From positions 4,292,284 to 4,356,283 of the forward strand of contig CM074190.1 in NCBI GenBank assembly GCA_037179385.1: a stretch of DNA of 64,000 nt. The letters are read 5' to 3'. Origin of the DNA: Holothuria scabra (Eukaryota; Echinodermata; Holothuroidea; Aspidochirotida; Holothuriidae). Below the pieces are notes generated by a model. The model was not told the origin of the DNA, ran no database searches, and worked only from the letters and a program-made list of their open reading frames with translations. The position numbers and the translations under genes were made by a program. This document shows positions 1 to 11,129 of the stretch, in pieces; the stretch's first letter is position 1, and each line of letters starts with the position of its first letter.

Positions 1-529
1 ATAGCTGTATGCTGTTACATTTTTTATAACTTTTTATAACTTCTTGTGATGTGCTAATTAAATAAAATAATTGAGCTAATTAACTAATGTTCAAACAAAC
101 TTAACCCATAATCATTAAATACATTTGAAAGAGTAAGTTTCATTCTCCGTTGGAAATAAAACTGTTCGTTACAAATATCAGTCTAAACCAGAAATAGAAC
201 CGGATTATATCAATTCCGGCCTATTGTTTATGTAGTTGCGAGAGCATAAAGGTTAATATATTGTTTTTACATATTAACTATTGTGATGGAGGTGTTTATG
301 GGGGTTGTTCTTGTGCCTTTTCAGTGCATAACCCATCATGAGTGAAGATCGCGAAGAAAGCAATTGGTCTTTGGGCATGCCTAAGGAGTCTGTAGAGCAG
401 AAACTATGCATCATTTGCCCTGAGAAAAACATTAACAAAAGGCCACTTGTTCTAAACCCTTGGATAGAATCCTAAAAGAGGTTATAAATGGTTATAAATT
501 CTGTAATATTCTCTATGATGTAAGTATAT
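1..529. other. Intergenic, nothing recognised
   Basis: AT-rich unique-looking sequence. No gene, RNA or clear repeat seen. Confidence 0.5.
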
Positions 530-1170
530 TACCTCATCCAATTTGAAAATCCCAAAATGGCTGCCATAAAGGGATCTCTCCAGATTTAAACATTGATTTT
601 TAGTTTTCCAATACCATTACCTTTCCAAAAATGTATAAGTGCATAAAGCTATCATGGTTTTGAAAGTAATGTAAGTTAAATAAAGTGGTTAGGGTAATAA
701 GCGGCGGCAAAAGTAGTACAAAATATGTCTTTTACAGTGGCCATTTTTAAAATCCAAAATGGCCGCCATAAAAGCTTTTCTCCAAATTTAAACATTGACT
801 TTCAGTTTTCTTATGCTATAACCTTTCTAAAATGTAGAAATGTGCAAAGCTACTATGATTAAGAACCAAATACAATAGGTTTAGTAAAGTGTTTAAGGTA
901 ATTAAGGTCAGAAACAGAAGAAGATATGTATTTTACAGTCGCCATTTTGAAAAACCCAAAATGGCCGCCATACAAACATCTGTTCAAATGTAAACATTAA
1001 TTTTTAGTTTCCTGATGCTATAAGCTTTCCAAAAATATATAGGTTTCATAATCTACCATGATTGCCAACGAAACATAATTTATTGACATAGTGAACCTGA
1101 CTATATGGCATTTGATTAAAGAGAAGCATACTTTACAGTAATTTTAGGGGCAAAGCCAAAATGTTGAAGC
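530..1170 (+). repeat. Tandem repeat, period ~203 bp, about three units
   Basis: (C)CCAAAATGGCNGCCATA recurs at about 551, 754 and 955, each followed by TCTCCA-like, AAACATTGA(T/C)TTT, (T/C)AGTTT, ACCTTTC(C/T)AAAA and GCAAAGCTA-like blocks. A degraded fourth start (GCCAAAATG) lies near 1153. Units also carry TTTTACAGTGGCCATTTTTA, which pairs with the ATGG motif as a short inverted repeat. Confidence 0.78.
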
Positions 1171-2785
1171 AACTCAAAATTGAACATATGACTGGTAATT
1201 TGAGACAGGGCATTTTAAGAGATCCAAGGTGTTTGGGGGCATTTTATCAATAAAGAGTCCTATTTAAAATCCCGGAGCAATATGCCTGGGTTCCAGGGGC
1301 CCGCAACAGGAAGCGCTGACATTTCAACCTTTTAAGGGGACTTAATGGAAGGAAAAAAGTACCTTTGCATAGTTACTACTTATAATCCTAAAAGGGACAT
1401 AATGACTGGCCGGGGAAAACGTGTGTGATTGCGGCTAATAAAGGGACTAGGGACATGTCCCTGTTTGAAGGGCGAAAATAAACTCTCCTACAGGTTATTG
1501 TTAATATGGGGGGGGGGCAGGGGGCGAGGCCCCGGAAGCTTTGCAATTTTTGCACTCTGAAAAGTAATAATTGAGCCAAACAATAGCCGAAATGTAATAA
1601 AAGCAACTTGAATTTGTTTAATTACTTTTGAAAAATTTGTTTTGCGACGTTCAGTTATGGGGGGGGGGACCATGCCCCCCCCCCCAAAAAAAAAAAATCT
1701 CATAAAAGATTATTAGGGCCAGCCCCCTGGCCACCCGCTTCCGCCGCCTATGGGCTATGTCTAATTGTTAAAAGGCGGCAGCCAAACGTTTTCAGGAAAT
1801 TTCCCAATATCGTCCGAAGGCCTTAATCTGCATGATGATATTCTGAAAACCCAACAAACTACAAGTCTCCCGGCGACCTATGTCAATTTGAGGGGCACTT
1901 TTTAACAAGAAATTTCATTTTCCTCCAATATAAGCTTCAGCATAACAAATGTTTGTTAAAATGGCAAAAGATTTTCAGTAATTAAATTTCCAACGACGGT
2001 GGATAATCCGTACAGTAAAATACTCTAGCCAACTTCATAAATCATCCCTATCTTCCAACATTCTACTTAATTTTGCCCTCAAGAGGCAGATCACTAAATT
2101 AAAACCCCAAATTGTCAATTTTCTTTCATTAAATTCCAAAGTTTCTTCATTTTAATTTTCAAATCCTCGTTCAAGAAGGCAAAAAATTTTGGGAAAATTT
2201 TCAGTTTCTCCTTAGAATCTTAGTATTTAGGCCATCAATACTGAAATAAGTCTTAACGAATTTCAGTAACCCACATAACTTTTACGATTTTGCTTTTATG
2301 TAAGGCAGATACTTCAATATATTTAATGGTCCTTACAAACTTGAAAGTCAAATATCTTCGTAAAAATATCAAATTTTATTCAAAACAAGTTCCTGGTTTT
2401 TAATTATTTCGGTGTTAAATTAGCCAAAATTTCGGCACCGCGCGCGTCTCAATTTCTGCAAGTCGCGGTTTATCGGGAGTTTATCATCTTTGTCGGGGCT
2501 TCGAAATACTCGTCCCGCTGTCACGCAACTTGGCCAACCGGTCAGGCAAATCCTGGCACCACCCCTGTCATGAGCGTCATCGAAACAGCCATTTTAACTT
2601 TTTGAGTTGTGTTAGTCTTCACAATATAACCCCGTGAAAGATGGGGGGGGGGGGGGGGGGCGCCAAGTTAGTTTCTCGGCCGGTCGTCGCAAATCACACG
2701 CCACTTCTGCTCAAATTAGTTAGACATTTCCATTGACAAGCACCTCAATCGTCAATGATACCACTGTCTTAAGGACGCAATTTTA
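1171..2785. other. Intergenic, low-complexity G/C tracts
   Basis: Contains G and C homopolymers, a C-run followed by A-run at about 1675-1697, and a CpG-richer patch at 2435-2530. Short reading frames here come from homopolymers and show no family resemblance. Confidence 0.5.
2643..2660 (+). repeat. G18 homopolymer
   Basis: Uninterrupted run of 18 G. Similar shorter G or C runs at about 1507-1516, 1663-1686, 6074-6087, 19710-19722, 26532-26543 and 36261-36271. Confidence 0.9.
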
Positions 2786-3149
2786 GGCGCTCTTCGCGCG
2801 CCGAAAATAATGCCTCGGTTAAGCAAATATATGTCAAAATGTGGAGCTTGTTCTAAAGACTTTGTTTCAATTTTGGGTGCTTGTAGGAAATTTAAAAATT
2901 GTGGGGATTAAAATACGAAGAATTTTAGAACGGTTGCATTATTACCTGCCCTCAACTCCAACGCCGATTGCAATAACGGCGAGAATAGATTTTGAGTCCC
3001 TCAATTGATCGAGATGTTAACAGATTTGTCCAATTAAAGGCAGTCATCAGTTCCACCCAAACTGCAATTTGTGTAGTGGGTCCATAGAAATTCTCAATTC
3101 ACACCGCTCTTTGATTGACACAAGTAAAAACGGCAGAGTAGGCCGCCGT

Positions 3150-3300
3150 AGCTCATATAACACAGCCTTTATTGTGCCGAGAGTGTTATGGTTACACATT
3201 GGGGTCTTTTATATTCACCCTGAAGCAATAAACTGAGATTGTGTCTAGATGAGTTTTAGACAGTCGGAGGAGGGTCCTACGGATCTGCAATACTTTGGAG
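3150..3300 (-). mobile_element. TTAA-MITE fragment, minus strand
   Basis: CACCCTGAAGCAATAAACTG followed by AGATTGTGTCTAGATGAG (3216-3253) is the complement of the TTAA-MITE core. Outer ends could not be placed, so borders are approximate. Confidence 0.5.
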
Positions 3301-5290
3301 GAGTGCGTTTCGGTCTCTGACGGTTCGGGGGAAAGATAGTAGCCTATATTTGGAGCAGTCCATGTTGGTTGGCAAGGGCGGTGATCTGTATCAGATGTTT
3401 GGGGAACATTTTTACGAACGTCAAGCGGATAACCAGGAACCTTCATATGAAGAAGAGCTAGGCAGTCTTCGGTACAGAATGTTATTATAGTGTTTTAATT
3501 TGAATGATTTTTGTCACGACAAAGGTAAATTTTGAAATAAATTTGTGGTAAGTTCAAAATCAACTGTCCAAGTCATCAAGTGAAGCATGTTAGTCTAGTG
3601 TATTCAATGGGCAGATGAGGCTGCCGACTACAAGGATGGCGGATTTAAAAGAGAAGAGGACAGGTCGCGTTTCCCTTCAAACTTTTTTCCTTCATAAAAC
3701 AAACATAAAGCCATATTCCAAATTAAATCGCACAAATCCTGGGGAATGCTATTTCCGGCTGTCTGTGGGGTTGCGAGCTTTCAAAATTTTCTATATGCTC
3801 CGGCCAACCAATGGTGCTGACCCCGATTAATCTTTCGGGTCGGATCACAACACAGCCAGTTCTTAGATTCTTCTCATAAGCTTGGTGAATACTATTTCAG
3901 CTGGCTGAGAAGTTGCGATTTCCAATATTTGTGAACGATATGCACCAACATATGATGGCGTTCATCAACCTTTAGGCGCGAGTTGCATTTCTGTCCTCTC
4001 CCCTAAAATGCTTGCGTCCGTATAAGACTATGCCCGTGTTAACCATGTTATAGGGATTTTGTAAATAACTTTCGATGCTGAGACATAAATATATATGGAA
4101 CATTAGTGTCGGACATTTTTATGTAAGTGCTAGTTTTGGTATGTGCTTTTTTTTTAAATTTGTTTATATTTAGTAATTGTAGGTAAAAACAAAAATATTT
4201 GCATAATTTTTCATGTTTTCTCATTCGGGAAACAGTGCCGTTTCCGGCCATCTGCAGGAGGGTTTAAAGTAAGAAAGAAAATCTCGAAAGATCCTGGTCA
4301 AGTAATAGTTGCTCTCTGCTTAGTGCTGTTGGCGTTCAACCCCATTCCGTTCCATTCCCTTCCATTCCGCCACTCTAACTTACATTCCCGCCTCTGGCAT
4401 ATCCTGAATCAGCGCCACTGACATGAAACTCTGAGTAATGGTCCACACGAACTAACTTTGAACGTTCCCCTAGTTTTGTCTGAAAACGCTAAGCCTTGCA
4501 CTATTAAAATTAATTTTAATGAAGTTTATAGTTGGTTCATGTTGGTCTGTGAGTCATACACGTAAAGATTGCAACGTTTTTTAAGAAACTTATTTCCCAT
4601 ACGGTGAAAAGAGTCTTGAAAGGATATACACGACAAGAAGGGGGAAGTGACTTTATCCAGTTGGGGGATTCAGCAATCCGAAGCTACGCCAGAAGTGTCG
4701 GTTTTCCGAAACAAGGCACCGGAAGAAACAGTTTGGAAGCGCAAAGCGCGTAAAAAATTGATGGGGGGATCTCTCTCCAGAAATACTGCAATATTTGGCT
4801 CATATTAATTAAATGGAAGAACGTTCCAAGTTCTCGTTCGAAAAAATTGTAATATTCTCATCTAAAGTATTGATAGTCCCTTCCAAAAATATCGATCTTG
4901 AGCCCTTCCTTGTGCAGATACGAATCCAATTACATTTTCACAAAATTATCTTGAAGGGCGAGCAAGTTCATACTATGTAATCAACGAACGTTCTGCATGT
5001 GCATGTTAAAAATGTACTTAAGCTATTCTGCACCTTTTGACTACCATAAATCATTTCGCGATAAAGAAGTTTACCTTTGTCCTCCGACGGTATACTCGGG
5101 GTAAGAAACCAAGATACCAAATTCGGAGATAATCTCTCCCCATTTCTCTGGACTTATACACTTATTTTTTCACAAAATGAAGTTATGTCTGAATAAAGGA
5201 TCATCCAAACATCATCAAAAACAAAAACAAAATAAACAATAACATTTATTTATTAATAACCTACAGTGTTTAATTCGATAGAATAACTCA
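3301..5290. other. Intergenic, no gene seen
   Basis: Includes an imperfect direct duplication (GGGGAATGCTATTTCCGGCT at 3741 versus GGTGAATACTATTTCAGCTG at 3884, about 145 bp apart) and a short TTCCATTCC-rich stretch at 4340-4372. Short reading frames have no recognisable motifs. Confidence 0.5.
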
Positions 5291-5462
5291 CACACTGTTA
5301 AACAGACGTGTTGTATATTTACAGAACAAAAAATAAAGAAATACAAAGCGGATATGGAAAAATTCCTGTCAATTTTTTTCCAAAAATTGACAGGAATTTT
5401 CCGTTTTCTTTATGTATTTCTTTATTTTTTCTTCTGTAAATCTACAGATTTTTTTACAGTGT
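5291..5462. mobile_element. Foldback MITE, CACACTGTTAAA ends
   Basis: A near-complete palindrome: outer CACACTGTTAAAC / TTTTACAGTGTAC, middle TTTACAGAACAAAAAATAAA and its complement, and inner GGAAAAATTCCTGTCAATTT (from 5356) against AAATTGACAGGAATTTTCC. Loop is only a few bases around 5378-5381. Confidence 0.8.
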
Positions 5463-5749
5463 ACGCGAACGGTACGTTGGCGAAAGCTATAATTTTTATT
5501 CAACCAACATATACGGTTACCGTATTTGAAACTCGAGTTGAAAGCTTCACCAAATGTAACTGTAGAGATTTTTAAGGGAAATAAGAAGGCAGTTGTCATA
5601 TAGTTGAAGGTTGCTTCCGGGAGACAACTAATGCTCTTGATCTCCAAAGGACCACATTAAAACTTAGTGTCAGCACTAGCAGATTGCGAAAGCGTGACTC
5701 ATAAGCTGAATGGGGTGAGAATAGAAAGCCCAAAATTAGTTGATAAGAT

Positions 5750-5930
5750 GGAGTTTTACTGCTCAGCTTCCAACCTACTGGTTCAAGTCGAGCGGGCCAC
5801 GGAGTTTTTTCCAGTTGTGGCTACTGGCTTGTTTTCCCTACTCCATCATGCGTTTGCGGAGCATCACACACAACGGCAGAATATTCTTTTTTAGAGCCTT
5901 TGGTATGACTCGACCTGGGAATAGGACATT
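5750..5930 (-). mobile_element. SINE body, minus strand
   Basis: Plus-strand TCCAACCTACTGGTTCAAGT, CGAGCGGGCCACGG, CCAGTTGTGGCTACTGGCTT, TCGACCTGGGAATAGG are complements of the SINE body and its junction with the head. The tRNA-like head is missing or unrecognisable past 5930. Confidence 0.75.
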
Positions 5931-8484
5931 CTTTTCTGCAGATCAAACTAACCATTAATAGGTTAATATGCTTTTATTGAGCTAGCTAGTTATTTTTCAA
6001 AAAACAGTTAACTTCTCTTGGTACCTCTGTCCACATGTTAAAAGTTAAAATTGCATTTTTAGGCAAAAGGGACGGGGGGGGGGGGGGCGTTCAGTGAGCA
6101 CGACGTCTCTATTCGCATCCACCGGCCTTCTCATCTATGTTACATTTGCTCACTCTCGGCATGAACGTACTCCCTCGGAGGAAGTACTTCCATGCTCTCG
6201 GCACCCCCAATCCACTACATTCATTTCCATTACCTGCCGTGCATGACAACTTGGCTTACTTATCGCCTATCATACGGAGGCGTAGGGAGCAATATGAGAG
6301 TGGCGGGGGTGGGGGGTGGGGCGGAACAATTTTGGGTCATGCACCTCGCCCTACCCCATTTGGCAAAAGGTACATTTTTTATGCTAATTTTTTTCCTTTT
6401 CACTTTTTTCTGAAGTGTGAACACTACTGTATTAGGACCCTTAATTTGCGGTGCGCTCAGCACGCCAAAAATTTGTTAATATGGACCTTGTTTTGCAGAA
6501 TATAGTTTATATTCAGGGTTTCCTGTAAAGAAATTTGATTTGGGGGTATGCGTTTCCTACTAGCATGAATCTCGGATAGCATGTTGACTAAAGATCGTTG
6601 TTGTAACATAATGTTATCTAAAGAGTGCTTCTCGGCGACATTCAAAGAGCTCCCATAACTTTTTTGCCTCTTTTAGACAAAATACTCAAATACTAAAAGC
6701 CTACTATATTCCAGAAAATTTTAGGGAAACGGCACAGTGGCTGTAGCGGCTCCAAAAAAGTATCCACTGACTACTTTATGAGCGACCACCTACTGCATTA
6801 AAGGCTGCAACTTATGGCGCGCGAAGCGAGCAGAAAGATTTGCTTTTCAAATCTAATAATGACAAAAATGGAGCTTTTATTAGGAAGAATTCGGAATTTA
6901 ATGAAAGAAGAGTTGGGAAAATCGCATTATATTTGACTGGTGTCTCAAATGGCCAACCTTATTTTTCACTTTTTTTGAGTGGGTGGTAATCGCCCTCTGC
7001 CTCCTGCAGCTACGTCACAGCTCTCTAACATTGAGCATTCATAACATTTTGACACTTCAATAGTTAAGAATCCATCTAAACAGACTACTCAACTGAGAGG
7101 GTTGAAATGTATCTGATGATAGGTGTGTATGAGAGCATTTGAGTACGGTAGGCCAATGGTTCCCTGCTTGGAATATGAAGTCTTGATCTAAAGCCTATCT
7201 TCAACTGGCGCGGAGAGTACAGAAAATTTTGAAAATGGAGTCCCTCAGAGAGCCGGAAATGGAACGTCTCGGGCTTGAAAGTAGTAGATAATTTTCCAAT
7301 TTTTCTTTCCAGTGTGAACACCACTGTATTACGTATGCAATGCGGCGCGCAAAGCGCTTCGAAATCCTTGCCCCTATTAATATATGTGGATATGGAGCTT
7401 GAATTGCTTAGAGCTTTGGATTCTAATTTTTCTGTGAGGAATTTTAAAGAACCAGGGTGGATTACTAAAGAATCTGCACTTCCTTCATATAGTTGTGGCA
7501 AATCTGAGAATGACTGCACGACGCCTAAATCGTTGATGCGACATAATCTTATCTAAGGCCCGACACTCTTCGATGACATTTCAAAAGTTTTCAAAACTTT
7601 GTTGTGCTTTTCAGACGAAATATTTCAAAACCAATAGCTTTCATTGAAGAAAATTTGAAATGCTATGTAAAACAGTTTACAAAATAGCAATATAGCCTAG
7701 CTGCCGATGTCTCTTGATGATGTAGTGTCACATATGGTAAACATCCGATTTTGTCATTTCCAGAAGTCGGAAAAGTTTACCAAACTGATTTATGAGCGAG
7801 ATCTGATGCATTTTGCATTGTATTTTGCTGCGCGCGAAGCGAACTTGATTTTTTTTTTTGAGATATGAAAAAAAGAAAAAGGGGTTTTCTGATCTGGGAA
7901 CTTGGGGAGCGGAAGCATGCTTCCGCCTCCCTCATTTAACCCCCTTCCCCGCTTCCTACATCTATGATTTATACACACGAAAAGGAATAATTCCCCTTTA
8001 AAAACGGTTTTCATACAATATTCAAAACATCAGAAGCATCACCAGACAGGATTTCGTTTTCATAAACCGAAGGCTATATTATAGCAATTGAAAATTTCTC
8101 GAAATCATTTCATACATGTTTCCTCAGTAGGGTATTTTTGTATTTTTTCTGATCAAGTTCAATTATGAAACAGGCGCGAATGCAGTCATACCAAAAACAG
8201 GGGGCTTACTTAAGAGAAAGGAAGGAAAAGTTGCACTGCTTAGTATTCCCCGCATGTTTATTTACTGTTGGTCTAGCGAAAAGGGGAAGCTGAGGCCGTA
8301 AAAGCCCTCCCCCCTCTCATTTGGATCCGCGCCTGTGAAAGAGAGCGGGTTTTTCCACACGGTATGCTGCAAATTACCTAGACAAACGTCGATTTCTAGA
8401 GCTTTAGCCTCCCCTTCCCCGAAGTGACTCCGCTGGTAGGGCTATCTCCGCGAGCCAAGTACAATTTGTGTTGTTCTTCATTAA
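5931..8484. other. Intergenic with GCGCGAAGCG modules, no gene seen
   Basis: Apart from the modules listed separately and a G run near 6074, nothing is recognised. The longest frame (144 codons, minus strand 7085-7519) has no motif and overlaps the repeated module. Confidence 0.5.
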
Positions 8485-8780
8485 AGGCATATTTTCATCA
8501 TCCCAAACAGTTCCAATTCTCCCAACCTTCTTACTTCTAGCCCCTCCCACATTTATCAAAAACTCATCTTTATCCAGACACAATCCTGTTCATTGCTTCA
8601 TGGCTTGTCCCAGTGGCCATACAAGTCCATAATATGTAATCAAGACACTCTCAGTGCCCATGCTGTGTAATTTAGCTATGATGCATTGTTTGAATGTGAT
8701 GCCAATCAAAAAGCTGTACCAATTGAGAGTTTTGATATATGTATACTGAAACTGTAGTTTAGGGTGACGAATGGCTGCCT
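8485..8780 (+). mobile_element. TTAA-MITE copy, older subfamily (296 bp)
   Basis: TTAA on both sides (8481-8484, 8781-8784); ends AGGCATATTTTCATCATCCC and its diverged inverse. Shares with the other copies CCTCCCACA, CCAGACACAATC, ACACTCTCAGTG, GCTGTGTAAT, TGCCAATCAAA. Confidence 0.78.
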
Positions 8781-9433
8781 TTAAGATCAAGAAACAAAAC
8801 GTCTGGATACAAAAACCTAACTCACCCACATGTACGTAATCATGCTTGCGAAACGACAAAACACTTGTCACCAACTGTTCCACTTATAGAAAAGAGATTC
8901 ATACTCTTTTAAGCTTGAAATTTTGAACATTGAGTGGAAATATAGGGAACACCAAAATCTTATCAAAAAATTTCTCAATTTAGATTGAAAAAGGCAAGGT
9001 GAATACAGTATGAAACATATAAATTTTAAGGGAATTTTAAATTAACTTTCAGGAAATTTGATTTTGAAACATAGAAACAGTGATATTTTTCGTTTCTATC
9101 ATACAGGGCATACACTGGTGCGGAAATTACGAACACTTAATTCCTTTTGCTTTGATTAGTAATATTAACAAGTGAGAATGATTTTCAAACTAAGCAGGAG
9201 CTTATCGTCCAGGTCAATGATGCCGCCGTGGAGTAAAATGAGGCGTCAGAAGGTAAATTGCTCATTTTATTCAAAAGTAGCCAGAGTGATCAAAGCCCCA
9301 ACATTCAATATTATAACGTGCCACCTAGGCCTAGGCTAGGCCTAGGCCTAGGCTAACCTAGGCCTAGGCCTAGGTGGTAGGCCTAACGTTACACTTATTA
9401 ACGTTAGCGTTGTGTAGGCTAACCTAGCATAAC
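8781..9433. other. Intergenic between two MITEs
   Basis: Holds only the CCTAGG palindrome at 9321-9377 and AACGTTA words after it. Confidence 0.5.
9321..9377. repeat. CCTAGG palindromic low-complexity block
   Basis: Nearly pure repeats of (G)CCTAGG with flanking CCACCTAGG / CCTAGGTGG, so the whole block is close to self-complementary. Confidence 0.85.
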
Positions 9434-9437
9434 TTAA

Positions 9438-10735
9438 AGGCCCGTTCTCTCACCCCAAACAGTACCAATTCTCCTAACCTTCCTACTGATGCCCCTCCCA
9501 CAATTGTCTGAAATTCATCCTAATCCAGATACAATCTCAGTTTATTGCTTCAAGGCAGTGTTAGCGCTGGGACTTGAAATTTGGGGGGGAAATTCCCCCC
9601 TTCTGAAAAATTTAGGGGGGGATTTTTATTTTTAGGGGGGGGGATTTTCATTTTTAGGGGGGGGGGAAGGAGTCATTAAGTTCTGAGATGTTAAGTCCAG
9701 TCTGCAATCTGCATTCACCAATAAAGAGATTAATGAAGTACATTTTTTAACATTGCCAGTGATAGGCCTAAGAGTAAACAAGATTTCAAGAAAGTTAGAT
9801 GTATCAGTTGGCCTGGCTTCTTTGCATGTGGCGCAGAATATTTCTCCTTTCTCGTACCATAACCACGGCCAAATTTTCAGCCAATTTAACTGAAACTTGT
9901 CAGCTTTTTTCTTCTTAGTTTTACTACTTTTGTTAGCAGACCTAGGCTTAACATTAGGCCCAGTACTAGTACTGTATTACTACTGTAGAAGTAGTATTAC
10001 TGGCCTAACTTACTAGTAGTATTACTATTTACGTTATTATCGCTACTCTGTAGCAGTTTGAAAAATAATATATAATAAATAATAACTTTGACTTGGAGGC
10101 CATTTCACACTTCACAACAGTCTAAAACACGACCGATGTTTGCACACAGAGCGATTAGTTTCAGTACACACACTGCACAGAGCTAGCTGCCACTGCTGCA
10201 CGATCGTACGCTAGGCCTACAGCCCCACACTATAGGTAGCGCTAGTACATGTATGCATACTTAGTCCATGCAGTATGGGTGTAAGGGTGTACTGTGTAGA
10301 GCTCCGTTTTACACAAACGTTTATACAAACGGTGACGCATCGATTTTCAGAGTTTTTATTCATATAACGGACAAGTAAATAAGTTGTGCTTTGATTATAA
10401 CCCTATCGCTTATGCAAGAAAAACGATGTGGGAATTTCCCGCAGACAAATATTTTTCTTGCGGGATTATTGATTCTGTTGCGGGAATCCCGCAATCGCGC
10501 AGCTTAGCGCAAACACTGCTTCAAGGTGAAAAGGCTATAGAAAACTTCAATTTAGGCAAGGCCTATACTATAATCAAAACCATCAAAACACTCTCAGTAC
10601 CGTTTATGCTGTGTAATAATATAAGCTTCGTTACTCTTTATTGTTTGAATTAGCTGCCAATCAAAGAGCTGAGCCAATTAAGGATTTCGGTACCCCCATA
10701 CCAAAATTGTAGTTTGGAGTGAGACGTTTGGCCCT
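9438..10735 (+). mobile_element. TTAA-MITE copy interrupted by a hAT-like element
   Basis: Flanked by TTAA at 9434-9437 and 10736-10739. Ends are inverted (AGGCCCGTTCTCTCACCCCA and its complement with TTTGGAGTGAGACG). Body contains CAGATACAATCTCAGTTTATTGCTTCAAGG and continues at 10527 after the insertion. Without the insertion and the 8-bp duplication it would be about 327 bp. Confidence 0.82.
9556..10518. mobile_element. hAT-like non-autonomous element (963 bp) nested in the TTAA-MITE
   Basis: Perfect 8-bp target duplication CTTCAAGG (9548-9555 and 10519-10526). Termini CAGTGTTAGCGCT and, inverted, CAGTGTTTGCGCTAAG. Subterminal blocks of G runs around AAATTCCCCCC on the left, and several TTGCGGGA / TCCCGC motifs on the right (10430-10500). 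No transposase frame seen. Confidence 0.85.
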
Positions 10736-11129
10736 TTAATATTAGTCTAGGCTATTAATACATAGGCCTAGTAACTTGACTGAGTAAGGCCAAATGTTAG
10801 GTGTATTAGTATTAATGTTAAACTATAGGCAGACTAATGGACTTAAGGCCCTAATTGTACCGTACCCCCAGTTACAGGTAAGGGTTACGTACGAATGGAA
10901 ATGAGGTTAGGGTTATGCCGTTAAATGTAGAGTCCGCACAGTGAATAAAGTTAGGTTTATGTATCCATAGTAATACTGAGTAAGGGTTAGGGATACATAC
11001 ATGCATGTGTATACGTAAAGGGCTCAACGGAAAATCGGATCGGACATAGGATTGGGCTGCCGACATTCACCAACATCAGTAAAATATGGGATTGGCATGA
11101 TTTAGCCAAGTCCACTTGCTGATGTTTAC
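10736..11129. other. Intergenic, AGGGTTA-like words
   Basis: A few scattered TTAGGG-like words (about 10876, 10904, 10986) in otherwise unique sequence; not a telomeric array. Confidence 0.45.

Larger units (their letters stand above)
2786..7860 (+). repeat. Dispersed modules around a GCGCGAAGCG-like core
   Basis: Related cores at 2786-2806 (GGCGCTCTTCGCGCGCC), 4738-4752 (GCGCAAAGCGCG), 6448-6468 (degraded), 6815-6830 (GGCGCGCGAAGCGAGC), 7342-7360 (GGCGCGCAAAGCGCTTCG) and 7831-7845 (GCGCGCGAAGCG). Around several cores further similarity exists: AGTGTGAACAC(T/C)ACTGTATTA before the 6448 and 7342 cores and ATGGAGCTT-like words after. Individual elements cannot be bounded by eye. Confidence 0.55.

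Noticed and set aside
7085..7519. 144-codon minus-strand frame as a gene
   Set aside because: No motif, overlaps a repeated GCGCAAAGCG module, and composition is unlike the GFM1 exons.
10860..11000. Interstitial telomeric repeat
   Set aside because: Only a few isolated TTAGGG-like words with irregular spacing; no array.
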